49,432 nt of DNA, taken from NCBI GenBank assembly GCA_027459645.1, contig DAIDHQ010000018.1, forward strand, positions 1-49,432. Reading direction: 5' to 3'. A model generated the notes under the pieces. The model had not been told where the DNA came from. It was given only the letters and a program-made list of their open reading frames with translations, and did not search any database. Below are positions 8,972 through 16,687 of this stretch, in pieces. Within the stretch, counting starts at the first letter, position 1. Every line of letters begins with the position of its first letter. Origin of the DNA: Vulcanimicrobiota bacterium. GTDB lineage: Bacteria > Vulcanimicrobiota > Vulcanimicrobiia > Vulcanimicrobiales > Vulcanimicrobiaceae. The position numbers and the translations under genes were made by a program.

Positions 8972-9150
8972 CGTCATCCTGCGCGGAGGCGCGCAGCGCC
9001 GTGCCGTCATTCTGAGCGGAGGCGCGCAGCGCCGGTGCTGTCATTCTGAGCGGAGGCGCGCAGCGCCGTAGACGAAGAATCGCCCGATGCCAATCGCTCG
9101 TAGCGGTCATTCGTCTGCGCGCCCTTTGGTCGCTTCGCTCAGGATGACAG
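8972..9150 (+). repeat. Dispersed palindromic repeat cluster between convergent genes
   Basis: Three copies of a motif reading TCATTCTGAGCGGAGGCGCG (or a close variant) are followed by GTAGACGAAGAATCGC, then by the inverted form ending in GCTTCGCTCAGGATGACA. The two ends are inverted relative to each other, so the RNA could fold into a long imperfect hairpin. The right end overlaps pepA and supplies its stop codon (9139-9141). Confidence 0.8.
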
Positions 9151-10662
9151 GGCGGCGGCCACGCCGTTGGGGCGGATGCCGGCGCCGGCGAGCGATTCCA
9201 CGTACGACACGAGTGCGCGAACCGGCGTACCCGTCGGGCCCTTTGCCTGCCATGCGAACTCGTTGTCGAGATATGCGGTGCCGGCGATGTCGAGATGGAT
9301 CCACGGCGTCTTATCGACGAATGCCTTCAAGAACGCCGATGCGGTGAGCGTTCCCGCTGGACGGCCGCCGGTGTTTTTGAGATCGGCGATGTCGCTCTTC
9401 ATCTGATTGGCGTAATCGTCGTAGAGCGGCATGTGCCAGTACCGTTCGCCCGTCGATTTCGCGACGTTCAAGAACTGATGCATGTACGATTCGTCGTTGC
9501 CGACCGCCGCGGATGCCGCGTGGCCGAGCGCGATCACGCATGCGCCGGTGAGTGTCGCGCAATCGATGATGCGCGTCGCGCCGAGCTTGTTCGCGTAGCA
9601 GAGCGCGTCTGCGAGGATCAAACGGCCTTCGGCGTCGGTGTTGATTACTTCGATCGTCTTGCCGTTCATCGCTTTAACGACGTCGCCCGGCTTCGTCGCT
9701 TTGCCGCCCGGCATATTCTCCGTCGCGGGCACGAGTCCGACCACGTTGAGTTTCGGTTTGAGTTTGCCGATCGCGACCATCGATGCGATCACGCCCGCGC
9801 CTCCCGACATGTCGTACTTCATCTCTTCCATGCGTTCGGCCGGCTTGATCGAGATGCCGCCGGTATCGAAGGTGATGCCCTTGCCGACGAGCGCCGTGAG
9901 CTCTTTGCTTCCGGGATCGCCGTTGTAGCGCATGATGATGAACTTCGGCGGTTGCGCGCTGCCTGCGGCAACCGAAAGAAACGAACCCATGCCCAGTTCG
10001 CGCGCCTTGGCTTCGTCGAGCACTTCAACTTCGAGGCCGGCCGCCTTACCGGCTTTTGCCGCTTCGTCGGCAAGAATCGCCGGCGTCATGTCGTTTGCCG
10101 GCGTCACTGCCAGACGGCGCGCAAAGTTCACCGCTTCACCGAGAATCGTTCCGCGCGCCAGGCCCGATTGCAGGGCCTTCGCGTTGGCATCGCCGGAGAG
10201 AATCGTTACCGATTCGACCGTCGTCTTTTTGTCTTCGGGCGTCTGATAGATCGCGGGGTCGAAGCCGCCGGAGATCGCTCCCTCGGCAATGAACGACGCG
10301 GCCGCTTCGGCGTTGTCGGCTTCCTGCGGAAGTGCGATCGCAATTTGGCTCACGCCACGCCGGCTGAGATAGCGCACCGCCGTGCCCGCGTAGCGCGCGA
10401 GCATGAAAGGCTCGAATTTTTCTTTCTCGCCGAGACCGACGAGGAGCACGCGACGGAAAGGCTGGTCCTTGGCGTGGACGAGCGCGACTTCCGCGAGCTT
10501 TCCTTTCATCTCGCCGCTGGAGAGTACGTCGGCGAGCGCCCCGCCGAGGGCTTCGTCGATGGCTTTTGCGGTGCCGGTCAGGCTGCCGCCCGTGAAGACA
10601 GGAAGAACGAGGGCCCCGGCCTTTGCTGCGGCCGGTGCATCGGGAGCGATACGAACTTGCAT
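9139..10662 (-). CDS. pepA: Leucyl aminopeptidase (peptidase family M17)
   Basis: The 507-residue protein has the two-domain layout of family M17. The C-terminal catalytic domain contains the metal ligands and active site in VGKGITFDTGGISIKP and in the family signature NTDAEGRLILADAL. It forms a hexameric cytosolic exopeptidase that releases N-terminal residues during peptide turnover. The length is close to E. coli PepA (503). The final residues, LSS and the stop, are read from the neighbouring repeat element, so the tail has probably been changed by a repeat insertion. The ATG at 10662 lies 6 bases after a TAGAGT -10 element, suggesting leaderless translation. It is divergent from purM. Confidence 0.95.
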   Translation of the reverse strand: MQVRIAPDAPAAAKAGALVLPVFTGGSLTGTAKAIDEALGGALADVLSSGEMKGKLAEVALVHAKDQPFRRVLLVGLGEKEKFEPFMLARYAGTAVRYLSRRGVSQIAIALPQEADNAEAAASFIAEGAISGGFDPAIYQTPEDKKTTVESVTILSGDANAKALQSGLARGTILGEAVNFARRLAVTPANDMTPAILADEAAKAGKAAGLEVEVLDEAKARELGMGSFLSVAAGSAQPPKFIIMRYNGDPGSKELTALVGKGITFDTGGISIKPAERMEEMKYDMSGGAGVIASMVAIGKLKPKLNVVGLVPATENMPGGKATKPGDVVKAMNGKTIEVINTDAEGRLILADALCYANKLGATRIIDCATLTGACVIALGHAASAAVGNDESYMHQFLNVAKSTGERYWHMPLYDDYANQMKSDIADLKNTGGRPAGTLTASAFLKAFVDKTPWIHLDIAGTAYLDNEFAWQAKGPTGTPVRALVSYVESLAGAGIRPNGVAAALSS

Positions 10663-10668
10663 CCGAGG

Positions 10669-10674
10669 ACTCTA
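10669..10674 (-). promoter_or_regulatory. Probable -10 element of a leaderless pepA message
   Basis: On the minus strand TAGAGT lies six bases before the pepA ATG, which puts the start codon at the expected transcription start. No Shine-Dalgarno sequence is present between them. Confidence 0.4.
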
Positions 10675-10702
10675 CCGGCGTTTTGGCACAATTCCTGCGG
10701 CG

Positions 10703-11737
10703 ATGAGCGACCAGAGTGGGATTCCTGACGCATACACGCGGGCCGGCGTGGATATCGCCGCCGGCAACGAGGCCGTGTACCGATATAAGTCGGTGCTGGG
10801 CGCGTGGCGCCATCCCGATCAGCTCGATGCCATCGGCGGCTTCGGCGGCCTCTTTCGCATGCCCGGTGATGCCAAGCGCGCGCTGGTTGCGTCGGCCGAC
10901 GGCGTCGGCACGAAGATTTTGATCGCCGCGGAGCTGCAACGCTACGATGGAGTCGGCCGCGACCTCGTCAACCATTGCGTGAACGACATCTTGGTCGTAA
11001 ACGCATCGCCGTTGTTCTTCTTAGATTATTTTGCGGTTGGAAAATTGGATCCGGCCGTTGCTGCAGCGGTCGTGCAAGGCTGTGCCAACGCCTGCCGAGC
11101 GCATAACTGCGCGCTGTTGGGCGGTGAAACGGCGGAAATGCCCGGGCTCTACGCGCCGGGACATTTCGATTTGGCCGGAACGATCGTGGGCACGGTCGAC
11201 GTCGATGCGGTGCCGCAACCTGAAAGCGTCGAAGCGGGCGATGCGATCGTCGGATTGCCGTCGGTCGGATTGCACACGAACGGGTACTCGCTTGCGCGTG
11301 CGCTGATTGCGCGCGATGAATGGACGAAGCCTTTCGACGGAACCACGTTCGCCGACGCGCTGCTTGCCGAACATCCGTCGTACTACGACGCGGTGCGCGC
11401 GATTCAAAAGGTCGCGACCGTCAAAACGATGGCGCACATCACGGGCGGCGGCTTGCTGGAAAACGTGCCGCGCACGCTGCCTTCAAACGCGCGCGCCGTT
11501 TTCGAGCAATCGCGCTGGAGCGTTCCACCGATCATGGCCGAGTTGGTAAAACGCGGGAACTTGCAGCACGAAGAACGGTACCGCACGCTCAACATGGGCA
11601 TCGGCTACACGCTCGTCGTGCCGCTTACGCAAGCGCAGACAGCCGCGGAAGCGGTGCCCGGCGCGCGCGTCGTCGGGTGGATCGAAGCGCGCACGGCCGG
11701 CGAACCGCAGGTCGTCGTTCATCCCGCGCGTGCATAA
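10703..11737 (+). CDS. purM: Phosphoribosylformylglycinamidine cyclo-ligase (AIR synthetase)
   Basis: The ATG at 10703 gives 344 residues, the normal PurM length. The protein begins YTRAGVDIAAGNEAV and shows the ATP-binding core VASADGVGTK, followed by VNHCVNDILVVNASPLFFLDYFA and GGETAEMPGLY, all hallmarks of PurM. It catalyses ring closure of FGAM to AIR in step five of purine synthesis. The gene overlaps the GTG of the PurN fusion gene by eight bases, so the two purine enzymes are translationally coupled. The 40-base gap to pepA holds both divergent promoters; CACAAT at 10687-10692 is a plausible -10 element. Confidence 0.95.
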   Translation: MSDQSGIPDAYTRAGVDIAAGNEAVYRYKSVLGAWRHPDQLDAIGGFGGLFRMPGDAKRALVASADGVGTKILIAAELQRYDGVGRDLVNHCVNDILVVNASPLFFLDYFAVGKLDPAVAAAVVQGCANACRAHNCALLGGETAEMPGLYAPGHFDLAGTIVGTVDVDAVPQPESVEAGDAIVGLPSVGLHTNGYSLARALIARDEWTKPFDGTTFADALLAEHPSYYDAVRAIQKVATVKTMAHITGGGLLENVPRTLPSNARAVFEQSRWSVPPIMAELVKRGNLQHEERYRTLNMGIGYTLVVPLTQAQTAAEAVPGARVVGWIEARTAGEPQVVVHPARA

Positions 11738-12851
11738 CCTTCTCGTCGAGCTGGACGAGCGTTACGATCCGCAGCGAGTAGCGCTCGAGAAACGCCGCAT
11801 CGAGAGCGCCGGTTTCGACATCGCGATTCACAACGGTGCATCCGATCGCGTGCTGGCATGGATCGACGATACGTTCGGCGGCGTCTGGAGCAGCGAAGCG
11901 TACGCGGGCGCGAACGTCGTCGTGTCGCGGGCTAACGGCGCGCCGGTTGCGTTTGCGACGTTCGACGCGCGTGGACTGCAATTTGCGTGGCTGCGTGGCG
12001 TGGCGCGAGAAGAAGGGGTCGGACTTTTCGGTCCGTTCGGCGTCGAGCCTTCGAGTCGCCGCGGAAGCATCGGCCGTGCCGTGCTGGCGATTGCACTCTG
12101 CGAACTGCGCGCCCGGGGCTACCGGCGAGCGTTGATCGGCGCCGTCGGCGCGCCCGAACTGCTCGCATACTACGCCCGCGAGACGGGCGCCAGCATCGTC
12201 GAAACCTTCGAGATCGCGTCGTTCGTCCCGCGCGCACCGCGTACCGTACTTCTAGCATCGGGCAGCGGAACCAACGCGCAAGCGGTGATCGACCGCGTGC
12301 GGGCCGGGCTTCCGCTCGATCTTCGCGCGGTCGTGAGTAATAAGGCGAACGCGAAGGTGTTGGATCGCGCGCGCGCCGCGAACGTGCATGCGGAGATCGT
12401 GGCGTGGGATCGCGCATTGCAGTCGCGCGCGGAGTACGACGCGACGTTGCTCGAGCGCGTTGCATCGTACGAACCGGAGCTCGTGCTGCTGCTCGGATGG
12501 ATGCATCTGCTCGATGGGCGATTCGTCGATGCATTTCCCGAACTGCTCAACGTGCATCCGGCGTTTCTGCCGCTCGATTCCAGCCGCGACAGAGTCGGCA
12601 TGCCGGATGGTTCCGAAATTCCGGCGTTTCGGGGCGCACATGCGGTGCGTGACGCCTTTGCAGCAGGCAGCCGCTGGATCGGCGCGACGGTGCACGGCGT
12701 AACGCTCGAGACCGATCGCGGGCCCGTGTATGCGCGCAAGCCGCTGCAAGTGCGTGCAGGCGAATCCGAGGCCGAAGCGCACGAGCGCTTGCATATATAC
12801 GAGCACCAAATCGTGGAAGCCGCGATTAAACGGTGGCTATACGAGCGATAA
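11730..12851 (+). CDS. purN: GNAT-like domain fused to phosphoribosylglycinamide formyltransferase
   Basis: The 373-residue protein is about twice the normal PurN size (about 200). Residues 1-165 look like a GCN5-type acetyltransferase: GVWSSEAYAGANVVVS, ATFDARGLQFAWLRG, then GPFGVEPSSRRGSIGRAVLA as the acetyl-CoA loop and ALIGAVGAPELLAYYARETG. Residues 171-373 are a formyltransferase beginning VLLASGSGTNAQAVID, with the catalytic segment LLNVHPAFLP and the GATVHGVTLETDRGPV loop holding the essential Asp. The second part transfers formyl from 10-formyl-THF to GAR. The acceptor of the first domain is unknown. The GTG start overlaps purM by eight bases. Confidence 0.85.
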   Translation: MHNLLVELDERYDPQRVALEKRRIESAGFDIAIHNGASDRVLAWIDDTFGGVWSSEAYAGANVVVSRANGAPVAFATFDARGLQFAWLRGVAREEGVGLFGPFGVEPSSRRGSIGRAVLAIALCELRARGYRRALIGAVGAPELLAYYARETGASIVETFEIASFVPRAPRTVLLASGSGTNAQAVIDRVRAGLPLDLRAVVSNKANAKVLDRARAANVHAEIVAWDRALQSRAEYDATLLERVASYEPELVLLLGWMHLLDGRFVDAFPELLNVHPAFLPLDSSRDRVGMPDGSEIPAFRGAHAVRDAFAAGSRWIGATVHGVTLETDRGPVYARKPLQVRAGESEAEAHERLHIYEHQIVEAAIKRWLYER

Positions 12852-12869
12852 CCCGTTAGCAACTCCGGG

Positions 12870-12875
12870 TACGAT
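12870..12875 (+). promoter_or_regulatory. Probable -10 element of a leaderless message
   Basis: TACGAT, preceded by GGG, lies six bases before the ATG of the secreted protein gene at 12882. This puts the start codon at the expected transcription start, and no ribosome binding site lies between. Confidence 0.4.
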
Positions 12876-12881
12876 CCGGAC

Positions 12882-13349
12882 ATGAAGTACCTCGGTCTTT
12901 TACTTGCAGCGGCATTCGCCGCGTCATCCGTTGCGCCGGCGCTCGCGCAGACCACCATGCCAACGCCCGGCACGACGACGCAACAAACCACCACGACAAC
13001 GACGACGACCGTCGACAAGGATCCTAACGCCGATCTCGACGACACGGCGGCGATGGGACCGAACCATGAATACGGCGATCCGGTTTGCGGCGTCTGGACG
13101 AACGGCACGTGGGTTCCCAACGGTCACTGCCCGCGTTACGTCGTCGGCCACATGCGCGTACGCATAGCCGGGACGATCACGAAAGTCGACGGACATCTCG
13201 TGACGGTGCAACAAGCAACGCGGACGATCGTCATCAACGATCAGCCCGCGCTCAACCGGAAGATGACGGGTAAGGTCGCGACCGGCCGTCAGATCATCGC
13301 GTACGGGTATTGGGTGGGCCCGAACTTTTACGCAACCGTAATCGAATAA
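12882..13349 (+). CDS. Secreted Thr-rich protein of unknown function
   Basis: The 155-residue protein starts with a clear Sec signal peptide (MKYLGLLLAAAFAASSVAP, cleavage after ALAQ). A linker of consecutive threonines (about residues 33-45) is followed by a small C-terminal domain with VCGVWTNGTWVPNGHCPRY and a beta-rich stretch IAGTITKVDGHLVTVQQ. Two cysteines, at VCGVW and GHCPR, could pair in the periplasm. I do not recognise the family; the beta part resembles small OB-fold periplasmic proteins. It appears to have its own promoter and ends before a strong hairpin. Confidence 0.75.
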   Translation: MKYLGLLLAAAFAASSVAPALAQTTMPTPGTTTQQTTTTTTTTVDKDPNADLDDTAAMGPNHEYGDPVCGVWTNGTWVPNGHCPRYVVGHMRVRIAGTITKVDGHLVTVQQATRTIVINDQPALNRKMTGKVATGRQIIAYGYWVGPNFYATVIE

Positions 13350-13371
13350 CGATCGCTTCGCTACAAAACGG

Positions 13372-13397
13372 CGAGGACGGGTCTACGCCCGTCCTCG
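13372..13397. terminator. Bidirectional rho-independent terminator
   Basis: A perfect 10-bp stem, CGAGGACGGG paired with CCCGTCCTCG, encloses a six-base loop and is followed by TTT on the plus strand and preceded by AAAA a few bases upstream. It sits between the secreted protein gene and the converging regulator gene and can serve both. Confidence 0.8.
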
Positions 13398-13401
13398 TTT
13401 G

Positions 13402-13683
13402 CTATTTGCGGGCGAGCCGCAAGATGTCTTTGACGGTGCGGTGACCCTCGACGGGATGCCGGAGCGGCACCTTCGCGTTGATGTGGTAAGCGTTACGGCG
13501 ACCGTCTTTGGCCCGCGTGATGACGCCCGCGCCTTCGAGATCCAGAAGGATCTGGGCCACCGAGCGCTCCGTGATGCCGACGATTTGCGAGAGATCGCGG
13601 ATGCGCAATTCCGGATCACCCGCCAGCGCGATGAGCACGTGGGAGTGATTACTGAGGAAGGTCCAACCCGAGCGGGGTTCCAT
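13402..13683 (-). CDS. Winged-helix transcriptional regulator (MarR/ArsR-like)
   Basis: The 93-residue protein is essentially one winged helix-turn-helix. It begins with WTFLSNHSHVLIALAGDPEL, continues with the recognition helix region LRIRDLSQIVGITERSVAQI, then LLDLEGAGVITRAKDGRRNA as the wing and YHINAKVPLRHP. There is no separate effector domain, so it may be a constitutive or very small sensor. It is transcribed divergently from icd, and the intergenic region holds three alternating TTTCATGT half-sites, making it the natural candidate to bind there and to regulate itself and icd. Confidence 0.75.
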   Translation of the reverse strand: MEPRSGWTFLSNHSHVLIALAGDPELRIRDLSQIVGITERSVAQILLDLEGAGVITRAKDGRRNAYHINAKVPLRHPVEGHRTVKDILRLARK

Positions 13684-13699
13684 CGTCCCACCTTCGCTG

Positions 13700-13728
13700 T
13701 TGACAGGGCCGTTCTTTCATGTCACTAT
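13700..13728 (+). promoter_or_regulatory. icd promoter
   Basis: TTGACA at 13700-13705 and CACTAT at 13723-13728 are spaced by 17 bases. The -10 element overlaps the palindromic operator described next, so a bound repressor would block initiation. Confidence 0.55.
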
Positions 13729-13754
13729 TTACATGAAATTGATTTCATGTAAAT
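13715..13754. promoter_or_regulatory. Operator: three alternating TTTCATGT/ACATGAAA half-sites
   Basis: A perfect inverted repeat with 13-base arms (ATTTACATGAAAT at 13727-13739 and its complement at 13742-13754, two-base spacer) lies just before the icd coding region. A further TTTCATGT at 13715-13722 pairs with the central ACATGAAA (13731-13738). The region is AT-rich against a GC-rich background. The likely ligand is the divergently encoded winged-helix protein. Confidence 0.75.
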
Positions 13755-13767
13755 GAAAGGACTTCCC

Positions 13768-15231
13768 TTGATTTCGATTGAGAAAGAACGCGAACTCCGC
13801 ACCGCCGTGCGGCCCCAGGTGGCGGTGGCCGAGGGCGACGGCATTGGCCCGGAGATCTCGCAGGCCGTGCAACTCGTGCTCCGGGAAGCCGGCGCCGATT
13901 TGGACTTCGTTCCCATCGAACTCGGCGAGCGGGTGTACCGCCGCGGCGTTTCGAGCGGCGTTACGGACGAAACGCTCGACCTGCTGCGCGACACGGGCGT
14001 ACTGCTGAAGGCGCCGATCACGACGCCGCAGGGCGGCGGTTTCAAGAGCCTCAACGTGACGATCCGCAAGATGTTCGGGCTCTACGCCAACGTCCGGCCG
14101 GCCCGGGCGCTCGCACCTTTCGTGGAAACGCTGCACCCGGCGATGGACGTGGTGATCGTGCGCGAGAACGAAGAAGACGTGTACGGCGGCATCGAGCACC
14201 GCCAGACGCGCGACGTCACGCAATGTTTGAAGCTGATCACGCGTTCGGGCGCGCAACGCATCGTGCGCTACGCTTTCGAGTACGCTCGCGCGAATCGCCG
14301 CACCCGCGTCTCGTGCTTCAGCAAAGACAACATCATGAAGATGACCGATGGAACCTTCCATCAGGTGTTCAATGAAATTTCCGCAAGCTACCCCGAGATC
14401 GAATCCGAGCACCTGATCGTCGACATCGGCGCGGCGCGCCTGGCCGCCAATCCCGAACGCTTCGACGTGATCGTGCTGCCGAATCTCTACGGCGACATTC
14501 TCTCCGACGTAGCGGCCGAACTCACCGGATCGGTCGGGCTCGCCGGATCCGCGAACGTCGGCGAGCGCTTTGCGATGTTCGAAGCCGTTCATGGTTCGGC
14601 GCCCGATATCGCCGGAGCCGGCGTCGCGAATCCGTCAGGACTTCTCAACGCGGCGGTGATGATGCTCGCGCACCTCGGACAGGTCGACGTCGCGCAGCGC
14701 ATCTCCGATGCGTGGCTGACGACGATCGAAGACGGCTTGCACACGCGCGATATTGCGGGACCGCGCACGCGGCTGATGGTTTCGACGAGTGACTTTGCGA
14801 CCGCGATCGCGCAGCGGCTGGGAATGCGTCCGCGCACGCTGCACGCGCCGACGGTCGGCGTTCCGGTGATGCCTGCCGGCTTCGACGATGCGGCGACCAC
14901 GGCACTGGTGAAGGAGCGCGTCGGCATCGACGTCTTCCTGGATTGGACGGGCGAGCCGCGCGTGCTCGCGGAGCAGCTGCGCGCGCTGCCGACGCCGCTA
15001 ACGCTCGAAATGATCACCAATCGTGGTACGCAAGTGTGGCCGCGTGGAAGCGACCTGACGCGCTGCGTCGATCACTGGCGCTGCCGCTTCGTCGGGAAAG
15101 AACGCGCGACGATGCGCGAGGTGCTCGATACGCTCGAGGCCATTCACGCCGGCGGCTTCGACATCATCAAAGACGAAGGGCTCTTCACCTTCGACGGCGT
15201 TGCGGGCTATTCGAAGGGGCAGGGGCAGTAA
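13768..15231 (+). CDS. icd: NADP-dependent isocitrate dehydrogenase (Thermus-type, long form)
   Basis: The protein belongs to the isocitrate/isopropylmalate dehydrogenase family, with AEGDGIGPEI near the N-terminus, the substrate loop KSLNVTIRKMFGLYANVRP, VIVRENEEDVYGG, the catalytic Lys/Asp region (LPNLYGDILSDVAAELTG) and the nucleotide loop EAVHGSAPDIAG. A C-terminal domain of about 150 residues makes it 487 residues long, like the Thermus enzyme and unlike the 416-residue E. coli type. It oxidises isocitrate to 2-oxoglutarate. I place the start at TTG 13768 because AAAGGA lies six bases upstream; the in-frame ATG at 13753 has no ribosome binding site and lies in the operator. Confidence 0.88.
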   Translation: MISIEKERELRTAVRPQVAVAEGDGIGPEISQAVQLVLREAGADLDFVPIELGERVYRRGVSSGVTDETLDLLRDTGVLLKAPITTPQGGGFKSLNVTIRKMFGLYANVRPARALAPFVETLHPAMDVVIVRENEEDVYGGIEHRQTRDVTQCLKLITRSGAQRIVRYAFEYARANRRTRVSCFSKDNIMKMTDGTFHQVFNEISASYPEIESEHLIVDIGAARLAANPERFDVIVLPNLYGDILSDVAAELTGSVGLAGSANVGERFAMFEAVHGSAPDIAGAGVANPSGLLNAAVMMLAHLGQVDVAQRISDAWLTTIEDGLHTRDIAGPRTRLMVSTSDFATAIAQRLGMRPRTLHAPTVGVPVMPAGFDDAATTALVKERVGIDVFLDWTGEPRVLAEQLRALPTPLTLEMITNRGTQVWPRGSDLTRCVDHWRCRFVGKERATMREVLDTLEAIHAGGFDIIKDEGLFTFDGVAGYSKGQGQ

Positions 15232-16672
15232 CGCTGCGTTCCTCACCGAGGCGGATTATCGAAGCGCGACTGAGAAGTCGCGCTTCGTGCTAAAACGCAG
15301 TCTCGGACTGCTCGACGTCGTGCTGTTTTTCGTGATAGCCGGCTCGAATTTGCAATGGGTCGCCACGGCCGCGGCCGCCGGGCCGAGTTCGATCTCGGTA
15401 TGGATCCTCGGCTGTCTCGCGATGTTCGTACCACTCGCGATCGTGGTGGTCTATCTCTCGTCGATCTATCCCGACGAGGGCGGCATCTACGTGTGGAGCA
15501 AGCGCGCGTTCGGCGATTTCGCGGGATTCATGACCGGCTGGACGTACTGGACGACGAATTTTCCCTACTTCGCCGCACTCTTGTACTTCATGGCCGGCAA
15601 CGCGCTCTTCGCGCTGCCGAACGCCGCCGCGCTGCGCGCGTCGATTCCGTTTTTCGTGACCGTTTCGATCGCCGCGCTCGCGTTTGGAACGGTACTGAAC
15701 GTCTTCGGGCTCGACGTGGAAAAATGGCTCAACAACGTCGGCGCGGCCGCACGCTGGGCGGTCACGTTGATCTTGCTCGGCGCGGGTGTGTACGCGTGGA
15801 ATCGCTTTGGGCCGGCGACGCAGATCGACGCGCGTTCGCTCGTTCCGGGCGCGGGCGTTAAAGATTTGATCTTTTGGTCGACGATTGCGTTTGCGTGGGT
15901 CGGCCCGGAATCGATTTCGTGCATAGCGGGCGAGATCAAGAACCCGCGACGGTCGATTCCGCTTGGGCTTGCGCTCGCGGCGCCGCTGATCGGCGGCATC
16001 TACATCCTCGGAACGCTGAGCGTGCTGGCTGCCGTTCCGGCGCAAAAGGTCGACGGCTTATTCGGGGTCATGCAGACGATCGAACACATTGCTTCGATTG
16101 CATCGTGGCGGTTCGTCACGCCGGTTGCGGCGATGCTCGTCGCGGTGAGCGTGCTGGGATCGCTCGGCGCGTGGCTCGGATCGCTCGCGCGCTTGCCGTT
16201 CGTCGCGGGCATCGATGCGTATCTTCCACGCGTCTTCGGAACGATGCACCCGAAGTACCACTCGCCGGTCGCCTCACTCGTGACGCAAGGCGTTCTCGCG
16301 GCAATCGTCATCGTGATCGGCCAAGGCGGCACCAGCGTAAGCGGCGCGTACGAAGTGCTGGTCGGCATGGCGGTGCTCGTGACGATGGTGCCGTTTCTCT
16401 TCATGTTCTCCGCGGCCATCAAGATTCGCGAAACGGTACCGGAAGGAGCGGCACGCATTCCGGGCGGCCACCTAACGGTGGTCATCGCGTCCGTCGTGGG
16501 ATTGTTCACGACGATCGCGTCGATCGTGCTTTCCACGATCCCGCCCGCCGACGAGCCGAACAAACCGCTCGCCGTGATCAAAATCGTCGGCCTAACGCTG
16601 GTGCTTCTCGCGGCCGGAGCGCTTTTTTACGCGGCGGCCGCGCGCAAGAAACGGTTGGCCGCCGCACGTTAG
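15200..16672 (+). CDS. APC-superfamily amino acid permease
   Basis: The protein of up to 490 residues has about 12 hydrophobic segments. It shows the APC signature near the N-terminus (LGLLDVVLFFVIAGSNLQWV), YPDEGGIYVWSKRAFGDFAGFMTGWTYW in helices two and three, and AFAWVGPESISCIAGEIKNPRRSIP in helix six. It is probably a proton-coupled amino acid or glutamate/GABA-type antiporter; the substrate cannot be read. The start is uncertain. TTG 15200 overlaps icd by 32 bases and keeps a coding-like stretch (LTEADYRSATEKSRF), while GTG 15287 has GAGAAG nine bases upstream. Confidence 0.85.
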   Translation: MRAIRRGRGSNAAFLTEADYRSATEKSRFVLKRSLGLLDVVLFFVIAGSNLQWVATAAAAGPSSISVWILGCLAMFVPLAIVVVYLSSIYPDEGGIYVWSKRAFGDFAGFMTGWTYWTTNFPYFAALLYFMAGNALFALPNAAALRASIPFFVTVSIAALAFGTVLNVFGLDVEKWLNNVGAAARWAVTLILLGAGVYAWNRFGPATQIDARSLVPGAGVKDLIFWSTIAFAWVGPESISCIAGEIKNPRRSIPLGLALAAPLIGGIYILGTLSVLAAVPAQKVDGLFGVMQTIEHIASIASWRFVTPVAAMLVAVSVLGSLGAWLGSLARLPFVAGIDAYLPRVFGTMHPKYHSPVASLVTQGVLAAIVIVIGQGGTSVSGAYEVLVGMAVLVTMVPFLFMFSAAIKIRETVPEGAARIPGGHLTVVIASVVGLFTTIASIVLSTIPPADEPNKPLAVIKIVGLTLVLLAAGALFYAAAARKKRLAAAR

Positions 16673-16687
16673 CACCGCGCAGTCGCG

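Noticed and set aside
9295-10728. A 477-codon plus-strand frame antisense to pepA
   Set aside because: It mirrors pepA codon by codon, as GC-rich genes often do. Its product is Arg/Asp-rich with no fold, while pepA has full family motifs.
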